Of a DNA stretch of 64,000 nucleotides, positions 30,543 to 42,549 are shown in pieces; positions within the stretch are counted from its first letter, which is position 1, and each line of letters begins with the position of its first letter. Under the pieces are notes generated by a model. It saw only the letters and a program-made list of their open reading frames with translations, was not told the origin of the DNA and ran no database searches. This stretch comes from Talpa occidentalis (lineage: Eukaryota; Chordata; Mammalia; Eulipotyphla; Talpidae), in NCBI RefSeq assembly GCF_014898055.3, contig NW_023601212.1, forward strand, positions 39,234,329-39,298,328, given 5' to 3'. A program made the position numbers and the translations under genes.

Positions 30543-31096
30543 GGACCTCCCTGGTGGTGCAGGTGGTTGAGTGCCGCACTGTGAAGCTGTCTGCAGCCTC
30601 TGCAGCATGGGTTTGATCCCAGCCGGCCAGGGAAAAACCGACATGGCGCGGCAGACCTCTCCTGTCTTGCCTGCTGCTCCCCTCAGCAGTGTATTTCAGT
30701 CAATCCGCCTGTTCTGTTTCCCGCTCTGTCTCTGGTAAATCCTCTCAACCCCCTGCACCTCTGGCCTGTACCCCAGTTCCCTTTTTTTTTTTTTAAAGAT
30801 TTATTTAGGTATACTGGAGTACAGGCCAGATATGCGGGAGGGTGAGAGGATTCACCAGAGACAAAGCGGGAAACAGAACAGGCAGACTGACTGAAATACA
30901 TTGCTGAGGAGAGCAGCGGGAGAGTCAGGAGAGGCCTGCCACACTATGTGGGTTGCTTCGTGGCCGGCAGGGATCAAACCGGCACTGCAGAGGCTGCAGA
31001 CAGCTTAACAGCGCTGCACTCAACCGCCTGCACCACCAGGGAGGCCTCTGTACCCCAGTTCTTATATGCATAAATAAATAAATCTTTAAAAAAAAG
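30543..31096 (+). repeat. T+ SINE, type A, split by another SINE
   Basis: The sense copy runs 30543-30779, then resumes at 31048 with CTGTACCCCAGTTC and its AAATAAATAAATCTTT tail. Confidence 0.92.
30780..31047 (-). repeat. T+ SINE nested in a sense copy
   Basis: Exact 14-bp duplication CTGTACCCCAGTTC at 30766-30779 and 31048-31061. It forms an inverted SINE pair with its host. Confidence 0.93.
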
Positions 31097-31309
31097 TCCA
31101 ATGGCATTTTTCACAAAAATAGAACAAAAAATCTGCTTCCATGCCTGTAAAGTAGCAGGGAAGTTATTTTCGCCTTCCTGGGGCCTGTGCTTCAGAGAGC
31201 CTGGAGGGCCCAGAGCCTCTCTAGGGCCACCCAGTGCTTGTGTCTTGGAGCCAAAAGACACCTGAATCTAATATGAGCATTTTCCAGTTTTCCCTTTTTC
31301 CTAAAATTT

Positions 31310-31569
31310 ATTTAAAGATGTTTTGTTTATTTATGCATGCAAGAACTTGGGTGTAGACCAGAGATTTGTGGTGGGGGTGAGAGGAGTCACCAGAGACAGT
31401 GGGGAGCAGAACAGGCGGACTGACTGAAATAAACTGCTGAGGGGAGGATCAGGAGAGGTCGGCTGTGCCCTGTGGGTCAGCTCCCTGGTCGGGGATCGAA
31501 CTCGTGCTGCAGTGGCTGGTGATAGCTTGATAGCATTGAGACTTAACCCCTTGTACCACCAGAGAGGCT
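31310..31569 (-). repeat. T+ SINE, type A, diverged
   Basis: It lost most of the sequence between GAGGGGAG and GATCAGGAGAGG. An older copy. Confidence 0.85.
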
Positions 31570-32625
31570 GTTAAAGTTTATTTTTGAATCAATTTAATCA
31601 GTTCAGTTTTCCAGGTCCGTCAGAGTTGACCCACTCTCAGTAATTCTCTGGTGCAGAAAATACTGTTCAGAGAGACCAGCAGGGGCAGCAGAGGCTCAGG
31701 TGAGATGAGCTGCCTGGCTCCTGTCTTTCAGCGTTGGTGGCAATCGCTGGCCCGGTCTTTGTTCTGAGAGGCAATAGTGAGGTAGCGCATTCTGCACATA
31801 TATCCATTTACTGCTTTTTGGAACTAGGGAGAGGTGGGCAAAGTCAGGGCTTCCGAGAGGGGCCACATAATCCCCTAAATGGGCGTTTACCTTGTTAGCA
31901 GAGAGACCATGAGACTGCTCCTCTAGACCTCCTTCTTCTCTTATCCCAGGGTGCTGGGAGTGGGCAGGATCTCCTGACTGGCTCTGGGAGCTCGTCCAGA
32001 TTTTTAGTTTTCTGGGAGTTGTGTTGAGGCACCCAAAGCCCTAGGAGCTGGACTAAGACAAGGCCAGAGCCCTAGAGGATTTAAGGAGGCACCCTCTGAT
32101 GTCTAGCAAATGCAGAGCTGCCCCTCACCCCAGCCCTGCCTGGCAGCAGACCCAGTCACATCATTTGCAAGTGCCTGGTGGGCTTTTTCAGATTTGCTCT
32201 GCCCAGATGCAACAAGTTTTTATTTTTTTTTCCACACTATAAAAGGATAGGTAGATTATGAAGAGAAAGAAAGAGAGGCACCTTCATAGTCACAGGTGCG
32301 AGGGAGAGCTGCCTGATGCCACAAGTTTTTAAACAGCTGTTCACAGCTATAAGACAAGGACTTGAAAAAGGCCTTTAAAACAAACAAACAAAAGCTGTCA
32401 GGTAATCACCTCCTCCAGGTTTGGTCAAATGACATGTACTTACCGGGGAGTCACTTGACAGAGAAGAGACAGAGCCAATAGGTCAGTTAAAGTTTGAGAA
32501 CAGCTGACTAAGAGCTAAAACTGTGAAAAATTTCAAAATGTACACATGTATGTTGTACCCAATGTGCACATTGGGTAATGTGCTCATTACCCAATTCAAT
32601 AATTAAGATTGTGCCACATTCATGT
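31570..32625 (+). other. Intergenic, nothing recognised
   Basis: No ORF with recognisable motifs and no clear repeat, apart from a short palindrome-like stretch AATGTGCACATTGGGTAATGTGC near 32560-32583. Confidence 0.4.
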
Positions 32626-32637
32626 CAGCTGTCCCTT

Positions 32638-32906
32638 TTTTTTAAAAAAAGATTATTTATGCACATAAGAACTGGAGTATGGGTCAGAGGTGTGGGGGGT
32701 GAGAGGATTCACCAGAGACAGAGCGGGGAACAGAACAGGCAGATTGACCAAAGTACACTGCTGAGGGGACCAGTGGGCAAGCCAGGAGAGGTCTGCTGTG
32801 CTATGTGGGTAGCTCCCTGGCCAGCCAGGGAGCAAGCTTGTGCTGCATTGGCTGCGGATAGCTGCATAGATTGCGTCTTAACCCCTTGCGCCACCAGGGA
32901 GGCCCC
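32638..32906 (-). repeat. T+ SINE, type A
   Basis: Exact 12-bp duplication CAGCTGTCCCTT at 32626-32637 and 32907-32918. Confidence 0.9.
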
Positions 32907-33132
32907 CAGCTGTCCCTTCTTAATTTTTCTTTTATTTCCTGAAGTATTTTAAAGCAAATCCCAGCTATCATGTCATCTTACTCTTATAATTTCCGTGCTT
33001 AGTTTTTTTGTTTTTGTTTTTACATAATGACAGTGAAATTGTCACAGCTAACAAAATTCACAATCATTCTTTGGATGTTTGACACCATCCATGATCACAT
33101 TTCTCTGATCATCTCACAATGTCTTTCTTTCT

Positions 33133-33389
33133 CTTTTTTTTCCTAAAGATTTATTCATTTATGCACACAGGAGCTGGGGCACAGGCCAGAGATACGGTGG
33201 GTGAGAGGATCCACCAGAGACAGAGTGGGGAACAAAACAGGCAGACTGACCGAAACACACTGCTGAGGGGAGCAATGGGCGAGACAGGAGAGGGTTTCTC
33301 CCTGGCTGGCCGGGGATCGAACTTGTGCTGCAGAGGCTGTGAATTGCTCATAGTGTGGTGCTTAACCCCTTGTGCCACCAGGGAGGCCC
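33133..33389 (-). repeat. T+ SINE, type A (first of a tandem pair)
   Basis: Internal deletion after GACAGGAGAGG. The next copy begins directly at its head. Confidence 0.88.
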
Positions 33390-33660
33390 TTTTTTTTTTT
33401 TTTAAAGATTTATTTTTTATTTGTGCATACAAGAGCTGGGGTACAGGCCAGAGATGAGTGGGGGGAGTGGGGGAGGTGAGAGGATTCACCAGAGACAGAG
33501 TGGGGAACAGAACAGGCAGATTGACCAAAGTACACTGCTGAGGGGAGCAGAGGGTGAGTCAGGAGAGGTCTGCTGTGCCATGAGGGTTGCTCCCTGGTGC
33601 TGTAGTGACTGTGGATAGCTTCACAGGTTGTGTCTTAACCCTTGCGCCACCAGGAGGCCC
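33390..33660 (-). repeat. T+ SINE, type A (second of a tandem pair)
   Basis: Its T-run joins the GGAGGCCC of the copy before it with no spacer, so one inserted at the edge of the other. Confidence 0.88.
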
Positions 33661-35135
33661 TGAAGTTCCTTTTAATCTAGAGAATCTTTGACTTATTACA
33701 CAAATGGGTTCAGTCATCTTGAGATACACAGTGAGTCCTCACTCGATATCATTTATAGGTTCTTCAAAACCTCCACTTTAAGTGAAATAACATGTAACAA
33801 AACCAACTTACCATAGGCTAATTGATATGAATATGAATTAAGTTCCTGTAGCATACTTCTGATCACAATAACATGAATCCTCCAAATAAAGAGCCATAAC
33901 ACTTCGTTGTAATAGTTAAATATTATTTATATACATTTTTTTTTCCAACCCAAATACTCTAGTTCTTGGTAGGGTAGGAGACAGCCTATTCCAGTAGCTC
34001 AGTGTGCAAAGTAGGACTCAAACCTGGGCAGGATGCTCTTCCATTGCAGAATACACAACACACACTCGCTGACAGGACAATTGAGACATGCTAGTGAACC
34101 TCGTGTGCACATCTTCAGGACTTGCAGAAACTGAATGCCTGAAGGAAACCCACACAGACATGGGAGAATGCACAAATTCCACACAGGGAGTGGCTCCGCC
34201 CTTATCAACATTATGAGATGCTGTTATTCCAGATGTATCCCTCTCACTGGATTTGTCAGCTTGCTTTGCCACAAAGCCTGTTTCTTTTTCTTCGATAATA
34301 ACTGTAAATCACCTCTCAATACAAAATGCGCATTGCAGCATCTGGTGAACATTAAATCTCTAGGTCCAACTCTAGTCTGATTAGTTCAAGGACTGAGAGT
34401 CTCAGATAACCAGTTTTTAAATTTCAAATGATGCTGGTCTGAGGCACTACTCAAAGGTTAGACTAAAATCGTGTTAAATTGTTCCAACACATTCCCTCCT
34501 GGGGGAGGGGTCCTGTTGCCTACCCTTATTCTGTGACCAGGGAGGCATACCAGGTCTGGTTGTCCCACTAAGACTGTTTCTTATCAGTCTTTTATCTCAT
34601 AGTTTGCTATCAGTCCTTCATCTCATAGTTTTATCATTTGCAATCAATGCCTCAGTCATTTCACTAGGGGCCAAGAAATGGAACCTGGTATATTTGTCCT
34701 TGCAATCATATTTAGAGCTGACGAGATGCAGGCATCCCACATATGCTGTCATTCACCATGACCCAGCAGATGGACTTTCTGAAGAATTTACTACCAGTCA
34801 TATGAGGACTTGCCCTTTTGAGGTTTCCCTGAGGGTGTCCTCTCTAGACAGACCACTGGCTCTTACTAACAACCATTCATTATTACCAATGATACCAGTG
34901 GAAATGGTTACTCCTGGCCCATGTGAGACCAGAACAGGGGACACACAGAGGGGAACTATCCTAGAGTCAGCTGGAACCAGATGCTCCAAATAGCTCATGC
35001 AGCCATATTGGGACTGCCAAAAAAGTTTTCTTGGATCCAGAGATATTCCAGGCAATCTCCTCCTTCCCTGCCTCCCCCTACCTTCCTTATGTGACTCACT
35101 GTGTATAAAAGAAAAAAATGCTGTGTTAGTAATGC
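33661..35135 (+). other. Intergenic, no gene seen
   Basis: AT-rich sequence. TTTATCTCATAGTTTGCTATCAGTC forms a near-tandem repeat at 34588-34632. Open frames on both strands lack motifs. Some of it resembles old LTR-like sequence that I cannot name. Confidence 0.4.
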
Positions 35136-36048
35136 TGAAACTTTTTTATTTTGTTTATTTTTAGTCAGGTGACACAAAACATCAAATGAATTATTTTAAG
35201 GTGTACAGTACAGTGGTATTCAGAACATTCACACTGTTGTGTGACCACCATCTCTACTTTTAGTGCCCTCCACGAACAGCAGTATCCATTAAGTAGTTAC
35301 TCTCTATCAGCAATTGACCAACTCCTGTCAAGCGCCAATCCACTTTCTGTCTCTATGGATTTGACTATTCCGGGTATTTCTCTTTTTTTTAGGATTTATT
35401 TATTTATGCATACAAGAGCTGGGGTGTAGGCCAGAGGTGCGGGAGGGTCAGAGTATTCACCAGAAACAGAGTGGGGAGTAGAACAGGAGGATCCACTGAA
35501 ATGTACTGCTGAGGGGAGCAGCGGGCGAGACAGGTCTGCTGCACCATGTGGGCTCCCTGGCCGGGGATTGAACTTGTGCTGGTGTGGCTGCTGATAGTTT
35601 CATAGTGCTGTGACTTGACACCTTGTGCCACCAGGGAGGCCCTATTCTGGGTATTTCAAATAAATTAAATCATACGATTTGTTACCTTTTGAATTTCATT
35701 TCCTTAGCATGTTTTTCAAGGTTCATCTGTGTTGTAGCATGTTTTAGGACTTCATTCCTTTTTAATGGCCAGATAATATTCTTTCACATGAATGGACCAC
35801 ATTTTCTTTATTTACTTATGCAAAGATAGACAACTGGGTTGTTTTCCCCTTTGAGTTAATGTTAGTAGTGTTTCTATGAAAATATGCATTCAAGTGTTTC
35901 TTTGGTATGTTTTTTCATTAAACTTTTAAAAGTCTCCTTTTCCCCAAACTATATAGAAATTAGTAAAATAATTAGGTTCCATAATCCCGTTCCTCTGATT
36001 TGACATAGTCTTCCAGATACTTACCAGTTTTTTTTAAATATATATATA
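35136..36048 (-). repeat. L1M fragment, antisense
   Basis: GTCTCTATGGATTTGACTATTC and TTTTCAAGGTTCATCTGTGTTGTAGC are reversed L1 3' text, split by the SINE at 35381. Confidence 0.8.
35381..35642 (-). repeat. T+ SINE, type A
   Basis: Duplication TATTC(C/T)GGGTATTTC at 35366-35380 and 35643-35657, one mismatch. Confidence 0.9.
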
Positions 36049-36800
36049 TTTTTTTAAAGATTTATTTATTTATGTATACAAGAATTGGGGTATAAGCCAG
36101 AGGTTTGGGGGGGTGGGGTGAGAGGATTCACCAGAGACAAAGTAGGGAACAGAACAAGCAGATTGACTGAAAATACACTGCTGAGAGGAGCAGGGGGCCA
36201 GACGAGAGGTCTGCTGCACCATGTGTGCAGCTCCCTGGTCGGCCCGGGATCAAACATGTGCTGCAGTGGCTGCAGATGGCTTCATAGTGCTGCACTTGTT
36301 ACAGGGCAACCCCGCTCTAAAATGGGTTGCCTGACTGTGGGTCCTCACCCTCAGTCCTCACCCTCACCCTCACCCCTAGAAGGGACTTACACTGAAGGCA
36401 CACATTAAACGTTAACAAGGGTTTATTTACAAGGGAAGGAAGGGGAAATGAGGAAATGTAGAACTCAGAGAGAAAAGAGGGAGATAAATTCTTAAATGCA
36501 TCCTACCTGTTCCGCCGACCTGGAATCCCAAATGACCCACCGAGACCAAACCTGCCTGGCCAAGAGCACGAGCCAAGTGAGCCGGACCCCACTAACATGG
36601 CTGGTTTTTATTTACAAACAGAGAAAATGGCTGCTTAACTCTGTCCTTAGGTGCTAGCAACTTCTCTTTGGGGATCATGGGGTTTGTAGTTCTCAGTGTC
36701 TTGCTGGAGTGGGGGTGGCATCCACAAAGCCTGTATGGAATTTGCTTAGGACATCCTTTCCCCCAGCACACTTAACCCTTTGTGCCACCAGGGAGACTCC
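36049..36800 (-). repeat. T+ SINE, type A, split by an LTR
   Basis: Its body runs 36049-36296. Its head resumes at 36769 as CACTTAACCCTTTGTGCCACCAGGGAG. The gap is the LTR at 36297-36768. Confidence 0.9.
36297..36768 (-). mobile_element. Solo LTR of an endogenous retrovirus (4-bp duplication)
   Basis: 472 bases beginning TG and ending CA lie exactly between the two halves of a SINE, with CACT on both sides (36293-36296 and 36769-36772). A 4-bp duplication suits class I (gammaretrovirus-like) elements. Orientation is inferred from reversed AATAAA motifs (TTTATT near 36421 and 36607), so the LTR reads on the minus strand. No retroviral gene is attached. It is younger than the SINE it interrupts. 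Confidence 0.8.
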
Positions 36801-36802
36801 TA

Positions 36803-36841
<39 letters not shown>

Positions 36842-36870
36842 TTTTATTATTTATTTATTTATTTTTAACA
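36801..36870. repeat. (TG)n then (TA)n/(TTTA)n microsatellite
   Basis: A TG run of about 26 bases starting near 36804 is followed by TATATATATA and TTTATTTATTTATTT next to the split SINE. Confidence 0.9.
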
Positions 36871-36984
36871 AAACCAAAGATAGGAAGTAAATTTGAGTGG
36901 AAGAAAGAAATCTACATATGTAAGCTATGTGGCGGACTCCCTAATGATAGGAAATTATCGCATAGGCTGTAATAAGAAACGCTA

Positions 36985-37330
36985 ACTAGATTATCAGATT
37001 ATTTTCAAAGTGCTGTGTAGGGTAAGTGGTGTTCAGGCTTTTCTGCCCTCCTGCCATTAGGATTGCCCTGCATTGTTATATTTGTGTTGTTTACTTCTTT
37101 GGGCCATGACTGCAGTATTGAGATATTCGCCAGGAGGAGAGAAGCAGAAGAGAGGCAGGAGAGGAAAAGGAGAAAAGAACGCCAGAGAAGCCCAGAGTGA
37201 AGACTTGTCGGGGGTTTGGGGGTATGCCGGCCTCCTGACCCCCCACACCCCTGCCTGCCATGTACCTGGTTGCTGCTCTACATGTAAAAGCTCAATAAAA
37301 GCCTGAGAAAGCCACCGAGGGCTCCAGGAC
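36985..37330 (+). mobile_element. Possible LTR 3' part (AATAAA-bearing)
   Basis: GCTCTACATGTAAAAGCTCAATAAAAGCCTGAGAAAG resembles the R region of a retroviral LTR, followed by a CTCTCC-rich stretch. The limits are not defined and no duplication was found. Treat it as tentative. Confidence 0.4.
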
Positions 37331-37800
37331 TCTCCTTTATCCGTCAGCTCCCATCATAGATATTCTGCACTGTGCCCAACCTGTCCTTGCCCTTACATGC
37401 TGATTCAGTGACTCATCTTTGTACACAACAGCTCCTTGTTTAACATTGTCGATACAGGGATACAGGTTCTTAGAAGCTGTGACCTTAAGTGAAAAGACAT
37501 AACAAAAGCAGATCCTTGAATAATGTCATTTTGTTCAATGCCAGTGGGATTTTTTTTCCCCATCAATGTTGTAACAAAACATTATTGGAGGGCCTGCAGT
37601 ATTCTTTAGCATTTTGGAGGCTGCTGATTGAGAGGGTCTTGAGGGCTACTGTTTCTGCCCCTCTGATTCCTAAATCCAGGGATAAGAAAAGGTTAAGGGA
37701 AACCAGAAGCCACACTTGTTCTTACTTTTAATGAGTCTCACCTCCAATACCTGTGCTGACCAGAGTCATCCTGGAATACCAGGACAGGGAGGGATCTTAA
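37331..37800 (+). other. Intergenic, no gene seen
   Basis: Old repeat-like text (CTCCTTGTTTAACATTG, GACCTTAAGTGAAAAGACATAAC) that loosely resembles 33740-33800. The family is not identified. Confidence 0.35.
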
Positions 37801-38080
37801 CAAAAATGTCATTTCTCAGTTATGAGACTGGCAAAAATTAACAGGCTTGACAATACCAAGTGTTGGTGAGGTTGTGGAGAATCGGGCATTCACAGCTGGG
37901 AAATGTAAGTTCGAGCAGCTGCCTGGGAGAACTGTTTGACAACAGCATGGAAGGGTGGCTCATGGGCATTCGTGTCAGTTGCTATGCTATGTGTGTGATT
38001 CTCTAGGAAGAGCTCCTGCACCCATGCAGACACTCAAGACAGTCCAAAACAAAGGATTAAATCTCCATCTACTGATAAAG
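37801..38080 (+). repeat. L1M fragment, sense
   Basis: CAAGTGTTGGTGAGGTTGTGGAGAA and GAACTGTTTGACAACAGCATGG are decayed L1 ORF2/3'-UTR text. Confidence 0.55.
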
Positions 38081-38099
38081 CGTATTATGTCCAGAGCTG

Positions 38100-38600
38100 G
38101 CTACTGTTTTAGTCGGCTCAGACTGCTATAACACAACACTGCAGACAGGTGGTTTATAAACAGCAGAAATTTATTTCTCATAGTTCTGAAGGCTGGAAGT
38201 CTGAGATTTGAGTGCCAGCATGGTCAGTGAGCCTGTCTCCCGTGGAGGGGCCAGCCCGGGAGACACTTCTTACTGTGTTATCAAACAAGCTCTCTGGAGC
38301 CTCTTTTATCAGTCACCATTCCCAGTGGAGTATGACTATCACTACCCAAACCTTCTATCTCTTCATACCATCACCTCTGGAGTTTAGGGTTTCAACATAT
38401 GAACATGGGGGAAGGGTGGTTGAACTCAAGCTCCAGCCCCTCTGCCCATTCCAGAGGTCTGTGAGGTGGGCCTGGAAGTTCCAACCTTCTAATCACATGG
38501 TTGGTTCTATAGGCAACCAGCACTCATCCTTAGATTCTTCTCCAAAAGTGACCTTATTAATGTAACAGAAGGAATTGTTATCACTCTCAACACTTAAGGG
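38100..38600 (+). repeat. Old interspersed repeat, homologous to 51180-51510
   Basis: GACTGCTATAACACAACACTGCAGACAGGTGGTTTATAAACAGCAG pairs with AAAATGCCACAGACTGGGTAGCTTATAAACAACAG in the other copy. A tail with AATCACATGGTTGGTTCTATAGGCAACCAG resembles 57782-57815. It is a widespread mammalian repeat type, not named here. Confidence 0.6.
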
Positions 38601-39374
38601 AATCCAAGGCTTTGGGAGCTGTGAGCCAGGAACTACAGAAAAACACCACACACACATATATATAAATAACCAGCTATGTATTTCTTGTAAATCACAATAT
38701 GAAGAAAAGATTTTCAAGATGTTAGCCATTAGTCAAGAGGGACAAAGTCTCCTGAGACCAAACATGCAAGGAGAGTGCCACGACTACCCCGAGAGAGTTT
38801 CCTGGGTGTGGGGTGGGACAGTGGGACACAGAGTCTGTGGAGGTGAAAGCCCAAGGATTCTGTGGTGGGGGGATAACCTGAAGGGCACTCAGAAGGTGAG
38901 GGCTGCACCCATGCAGGGGGATGTCTCTCAAGAATGAAAGTAGAGTAGTGATAGCAAGGCATGAATTTCAACATAACTGTGTTGAATTAAAGAAGTCAAA
39001 TCACAATGATAAATACTGAGTGATTTCCATGCTTGGGTAAATGCAAACTCAGCTTTAGTGACAGAAAATATTGGATGGTTGTTGGGGGACGGAAGGGGAG
39101 TGTGACACTGGTTCATGGGTATATACACAGGTCAAAATGGATCAAATTGCACAATTCAAATATACGTAGTTTCCTGTGTTAGTTAGACCCAAAAAAGCTG
39201 ATTTTAAATTAATAAGACCTCAGTTTTAGGTATATAGAAAAATCAAGCAGATAATAGAAAATCCCTATAAACACTTCTCCTCCACTCCTAGTTTTTCCTT
39301 TAACATTGCTTTAGTGGGAAACAGTGCTTACAAGGGAAGAATGGCTACTGATCTGAATCATTTGATACATTATT

Positions 39375-39634
39375 TTTTTAAAGATTTATTTATTTATGCA
39401 TATAAGAACTGAGGTAAAGGCCAGAGGTGTGGGGAGGTGAGAGGATTCACCAGAACCAGAGTGGGGAACAGAACAGGCAGACGGACTGAAATACACTGCT
39501 GAGCAGCGGGCGAGACAGGAGAGGTCTGCTGTGCCATGTGGGCAGTTTCCTGGCCGGGGATCGAACTTGTGCTGCAGAGGCTGCAGATAGCTTCATGGTT
39601 GCGTCTTAACCCCTTGCACCACCAGGGAGGCCCC
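39375..39634 (-). repeat. T+ SINE, type A
   Basis: Exact 16-bp duplication CATTTGATACATTATT at 39359-39374 and 39635-39650. Confidence 0.92.
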
Positions 39635-39915
39635 CATTTGATACATTATTAACTAAATTCCACAGTTTACATTAGGTTTCACTCTAGTTATTGTCTATTC
39701 TATAGGTTTTTTACCAAAGATGTAACTTCCAGCATCCGTTACAATATCACACAGAATAGTTTCACTGTCCTAGAAATCTTCCATGCTCCACCTATCCATA
39801 CTCCCCTAAATTCCTGGCAACCACTCATCTTTCTACTACCTCTAGAATTTTACTTTTCCCACAGTGTCACATGGCTGGTATCACAGTAGGTGGCCTTTTC
39901 AGATTGGCTTTTTTT

Positions 39916-40168
39916 TTTTTAAGATTTATTTATTTATACAAGAACTGGGGTACAGGCCAGAGGCGTGGGAGGGTGAGAGAATTCAACAGAGACAGAGCAG
40001 GGAGCAGAACAGGCAGACAGAGCGAACACACTGCTGAGAGGAGCATCAGGCAAGGCAAGAGAGGTCTGCTGTTCTGTGTGGGTCTCGCCCTGGCCAGCTG
40101 GGAATCGAACCCACAGTGGACAGGTTCACAGTGCTGCACTCAAACATCTGCGTCACCGGGGAGGCCCT
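39916..40168 (-). repeat. T+ SINE, intermediate type
   Basis: Exact 16-bp duplication CAGATTGGCTTTTTTT at 39900-39915 and 40169-40184. The head has CACTCAAACATCTGCGTCACCGG. Confidence 0.9.
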
Positions 40169-40360
40169 CAGATTGGCTTTTTTTCACTCAGCAATATGGT
40201 ATTTAAGGCTCCTCCAAGTCTTTTTGAGGTTTGAGAGCTCGTTTATTTCTATCAGTGAATATATTCCAGTGTCTGGATGTGGTAGGTCTGTTTATCCAGT
40301 CACTTACGGAAGGACATCTTGGTGGTTTCAGAGCAGACCTCGGTCACCTGATGGCCCTGA

Positions 40361-40881
40361 GCAGCACAGAGAGATGAGTGTGTGGTGACCGCCAGAGGGC
40401 ACCAGATTCCTCTTTTCTCTCTCACCTGGTCTACACTAGCCATTTTCTCATCTATTCGAATTCAATGTTTCCTGCATTAGGTTTGAGTAGCCTTTGCCTT
40501 GAACCAGGTTGGCCTGAAAACCACTTCTGGGGAAAACTGAGTTGCATTTTCTCCCTTTGGAATAAAAACCAGGGTTTCATGAAGAGATGTTTTCTCTGGA
40601 TATGAGGGGTACATGGGTTCTTTTTCCTACAGTGATGGGGTATCTCCAGAATCTTGCCTCCAAAGAAGTTAACTACGTGGCAGCTGGATCTGATCTGCCA
40701 CCTAAAGAGAGGAACTTGGGGGAGATGGGGGGGGCAGGGAGGGAAAGCAACCCAAGTCCTGATATGAGTATAGAGCCATAAAGGAAGTCATAGACTGAGA
40801 GTCCAAGGAGATATGGCAATGGTGCAACCTAAGTCCCTGCCTGAGGAAGCCTGTTTCTGGGTAGATGAGAAATGAGAGAGA
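40361..40881 (+). other. Intergenic, nothing recognised
   Basis: Unique-looking sequence with short open frames and no motifs. Confidence 0.4.
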
Positions 40882-41151
40882 GGGCCTTCCTGGTGGCGCA
40901 AGTGGTTAAGACGCAACCTATGAAGAAATCCGCAGCCTCTGCAGCACGAGTTCAATCCCCAGCCAGCAAGGGAGCAACCCACATGGCGCAGCAGACCTCT
41001 CCTGTCTCGCCCGCTGCTCCCCTCAGCAGTGTATTCCGTCAGTCTGCCTGTTCTGTTCCCTGCTCTGTCTCTGGTGAATCCTCTCACCCTCCTGCACATC
41101 TGGCCTGTACCCTGGTTCTTGTATGCATAAATTAATAAATCTTTAAAAAAA
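40882..41151 (+). repeat. T+ SINE, type A
   Basis: A sense copy ending AAATTAATAAATCTTT and an A-run, followed by the (GA)n tract. Confidence 0.9.
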
Positions 41152-41156
41152 ATGTG

Positions 41157-41158
41157 AG

Positions 41159-41197
<39 letters not shown>
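41157..41197. repeat. (GA)n microsatellite
   Basis: About 17 GA units just past the SINE A-tail, a common birthplace of such repeats. Confidence 0.9.
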
Positions 41198-41199
<2 letters not shown>

Positions 41200-41681
41200 A
41201 AGGAAGGAATCAGGGATCAAGCATGAAGAGGGAATATGCTGGGAATTATTGTTTTCTTTTGATCTAAGGGACCCATGTGGAGAGAATGGCGTCCTCTATC
41301 TAGTGACAGTGTTGAGGGACAGCTGCCAGCAGCAGAGACCTTCTTCCCATGTGTGCAGGGCTCTCCAAGGTGTGATAGGCCACCAGCACAATGTGCTGCC
41401 TTGTCCTTGCCCTGTGTGGTCAGATTCTAGAGGGAAGGTATTGCCTGCCACCCCCTCCAAAAAAAAAATCAATCTTTTAGTATGTGTTTACTAAGGACAG
41501 AGGATGATTAAGAGGCATGAACTTTATTCCTACAAGTAGGTCTGAAATTATTAATTCATGATAAGTTATTACAGCTGACTCCTGTTGAGGGAAAATCAGG
41601 TGTTTAAAACTATTTAAGTGGTACCAGGGACACTGGAGTGAAGTTGGAACTTATTCATTCCGTACTGCCTGGTGTCGCTCC
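41198..41681 (+). other. Intergenic, nothing recognised
   Basis: No gene or clear repeat is visible here. Confidence 0.4.
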
Positions 41682-41697
41682 CTCATCCCTTTTTTTC

Positions 41698-41969
41698 TTT
41701 TTTTAAAAGATTTATTTACTTATGCGTACAAGAGCTGGGGTACAGGCCAGAGGTATGGGAGATGAGAGGATCCACCAGAGACAGAGTGGGGAACAGAACA
41801 GGCAGACTGATGAAATACACTGCGGAGGGGAGCAGTGGGCGAGACAGGAGAGGTCTGCTGTGCCATGTGGGTAGCTCCCTGGCTGGGGATGGAACTCCGT
41901 GCTGCAGTGGCTGCGGACAGCTTCATAGTGCTGATGCTTAACCCCTTGCATGGCCACCAGGGAGGTCCC
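41698..41969 (-). repeat. T+ SINE, type A (stack copy 1)
   Basis: Preceded by CTCATCCCTTTTTTT (41682) and followed by CTTATCCCTTTTTT (41971), a shared target motif. Confidence 0.9.
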
Positions 41970-41980
41970 CCTTATCCCTT

Positions 41981-42246
41981 TTTTAAAAAAAAGACTTATT
42001 TATGCATTCAAGAACTGGGGTACAGGCCAGAGATGCGGGGGTTGAGAGGATCCACCAGAGACAGAGTGGGGAACAGAACAGGCAGATTGACCAAAAGCAC
42101 TGCTGACGGGAGCAGCAGGTGAGTCAGGAGAGGTCTGCTGTGGTATGTGGGTAGCTCCCTGGCCGGCGGGGATCAAACTTGTGCTGCAGAGGCCTCAGAT
42201 AGCCTCATAGTGCGATGTTCAATGCCTTGCGCCACCAGGGAGGCCC
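41981..42246 (-). repeat. T+ SINE, type A (stack copy 2)
   Basis: It lies between CTTATCCCTTTTTT (41971) and CTTATTCCTTTT (42266), with a C-rich stretch CCCACCCCCACTCC at its head end. Confidence 0.9.
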
Positions 42247-42273
42247 ACCCCCACTCCCACCCCCCCTTATTCC

Positions 42274-42549
42274 TTTTTTTTTAAAAAAAAGATTTATTTA
42301 TTTATTTATACAAGCACTGGGTACAGTCAGAAGCGCGGGAGGGTGAGAGAATTCACCAGAGCCAGAGCAGGGAGCAGAGCAGGCAGAAGGACCAAAGCAC
42401 ACTGCTGAGGGGAGCAGCGGGTGGCAGGAGAGGTCTACACGCGCCATGTGGGGCCCTTGCCCGGTTGCCAGGGATCAAACCGGAGCGGCAGAGGCTGAGG
42501 GCAGCTTTGCAACCCAGTGTTCAACTGCTGCGCCAGCGGGGAGGCGCAC
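42274..42549 (-). repeat. T+ SINE, type B (stack copy 3)
   Basis: It lies between CTTATTCCTTTT at 42266 and the same 12 bases at 42554. It is of the other subfamily than copies 1 and 2. Confidence 0.9.

Larger units (their letters stand above)
39210..40360 (-). repeat. L1 fragments, antisense
   Basis: ATTCCTGGCAACCACTCATCTTTCTAC and CTCAGCAATATGGTATTTAAGGCTCC are reversed L1 3' text, split by SINEs at 39375 and 39916. Confidence 0.7.
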
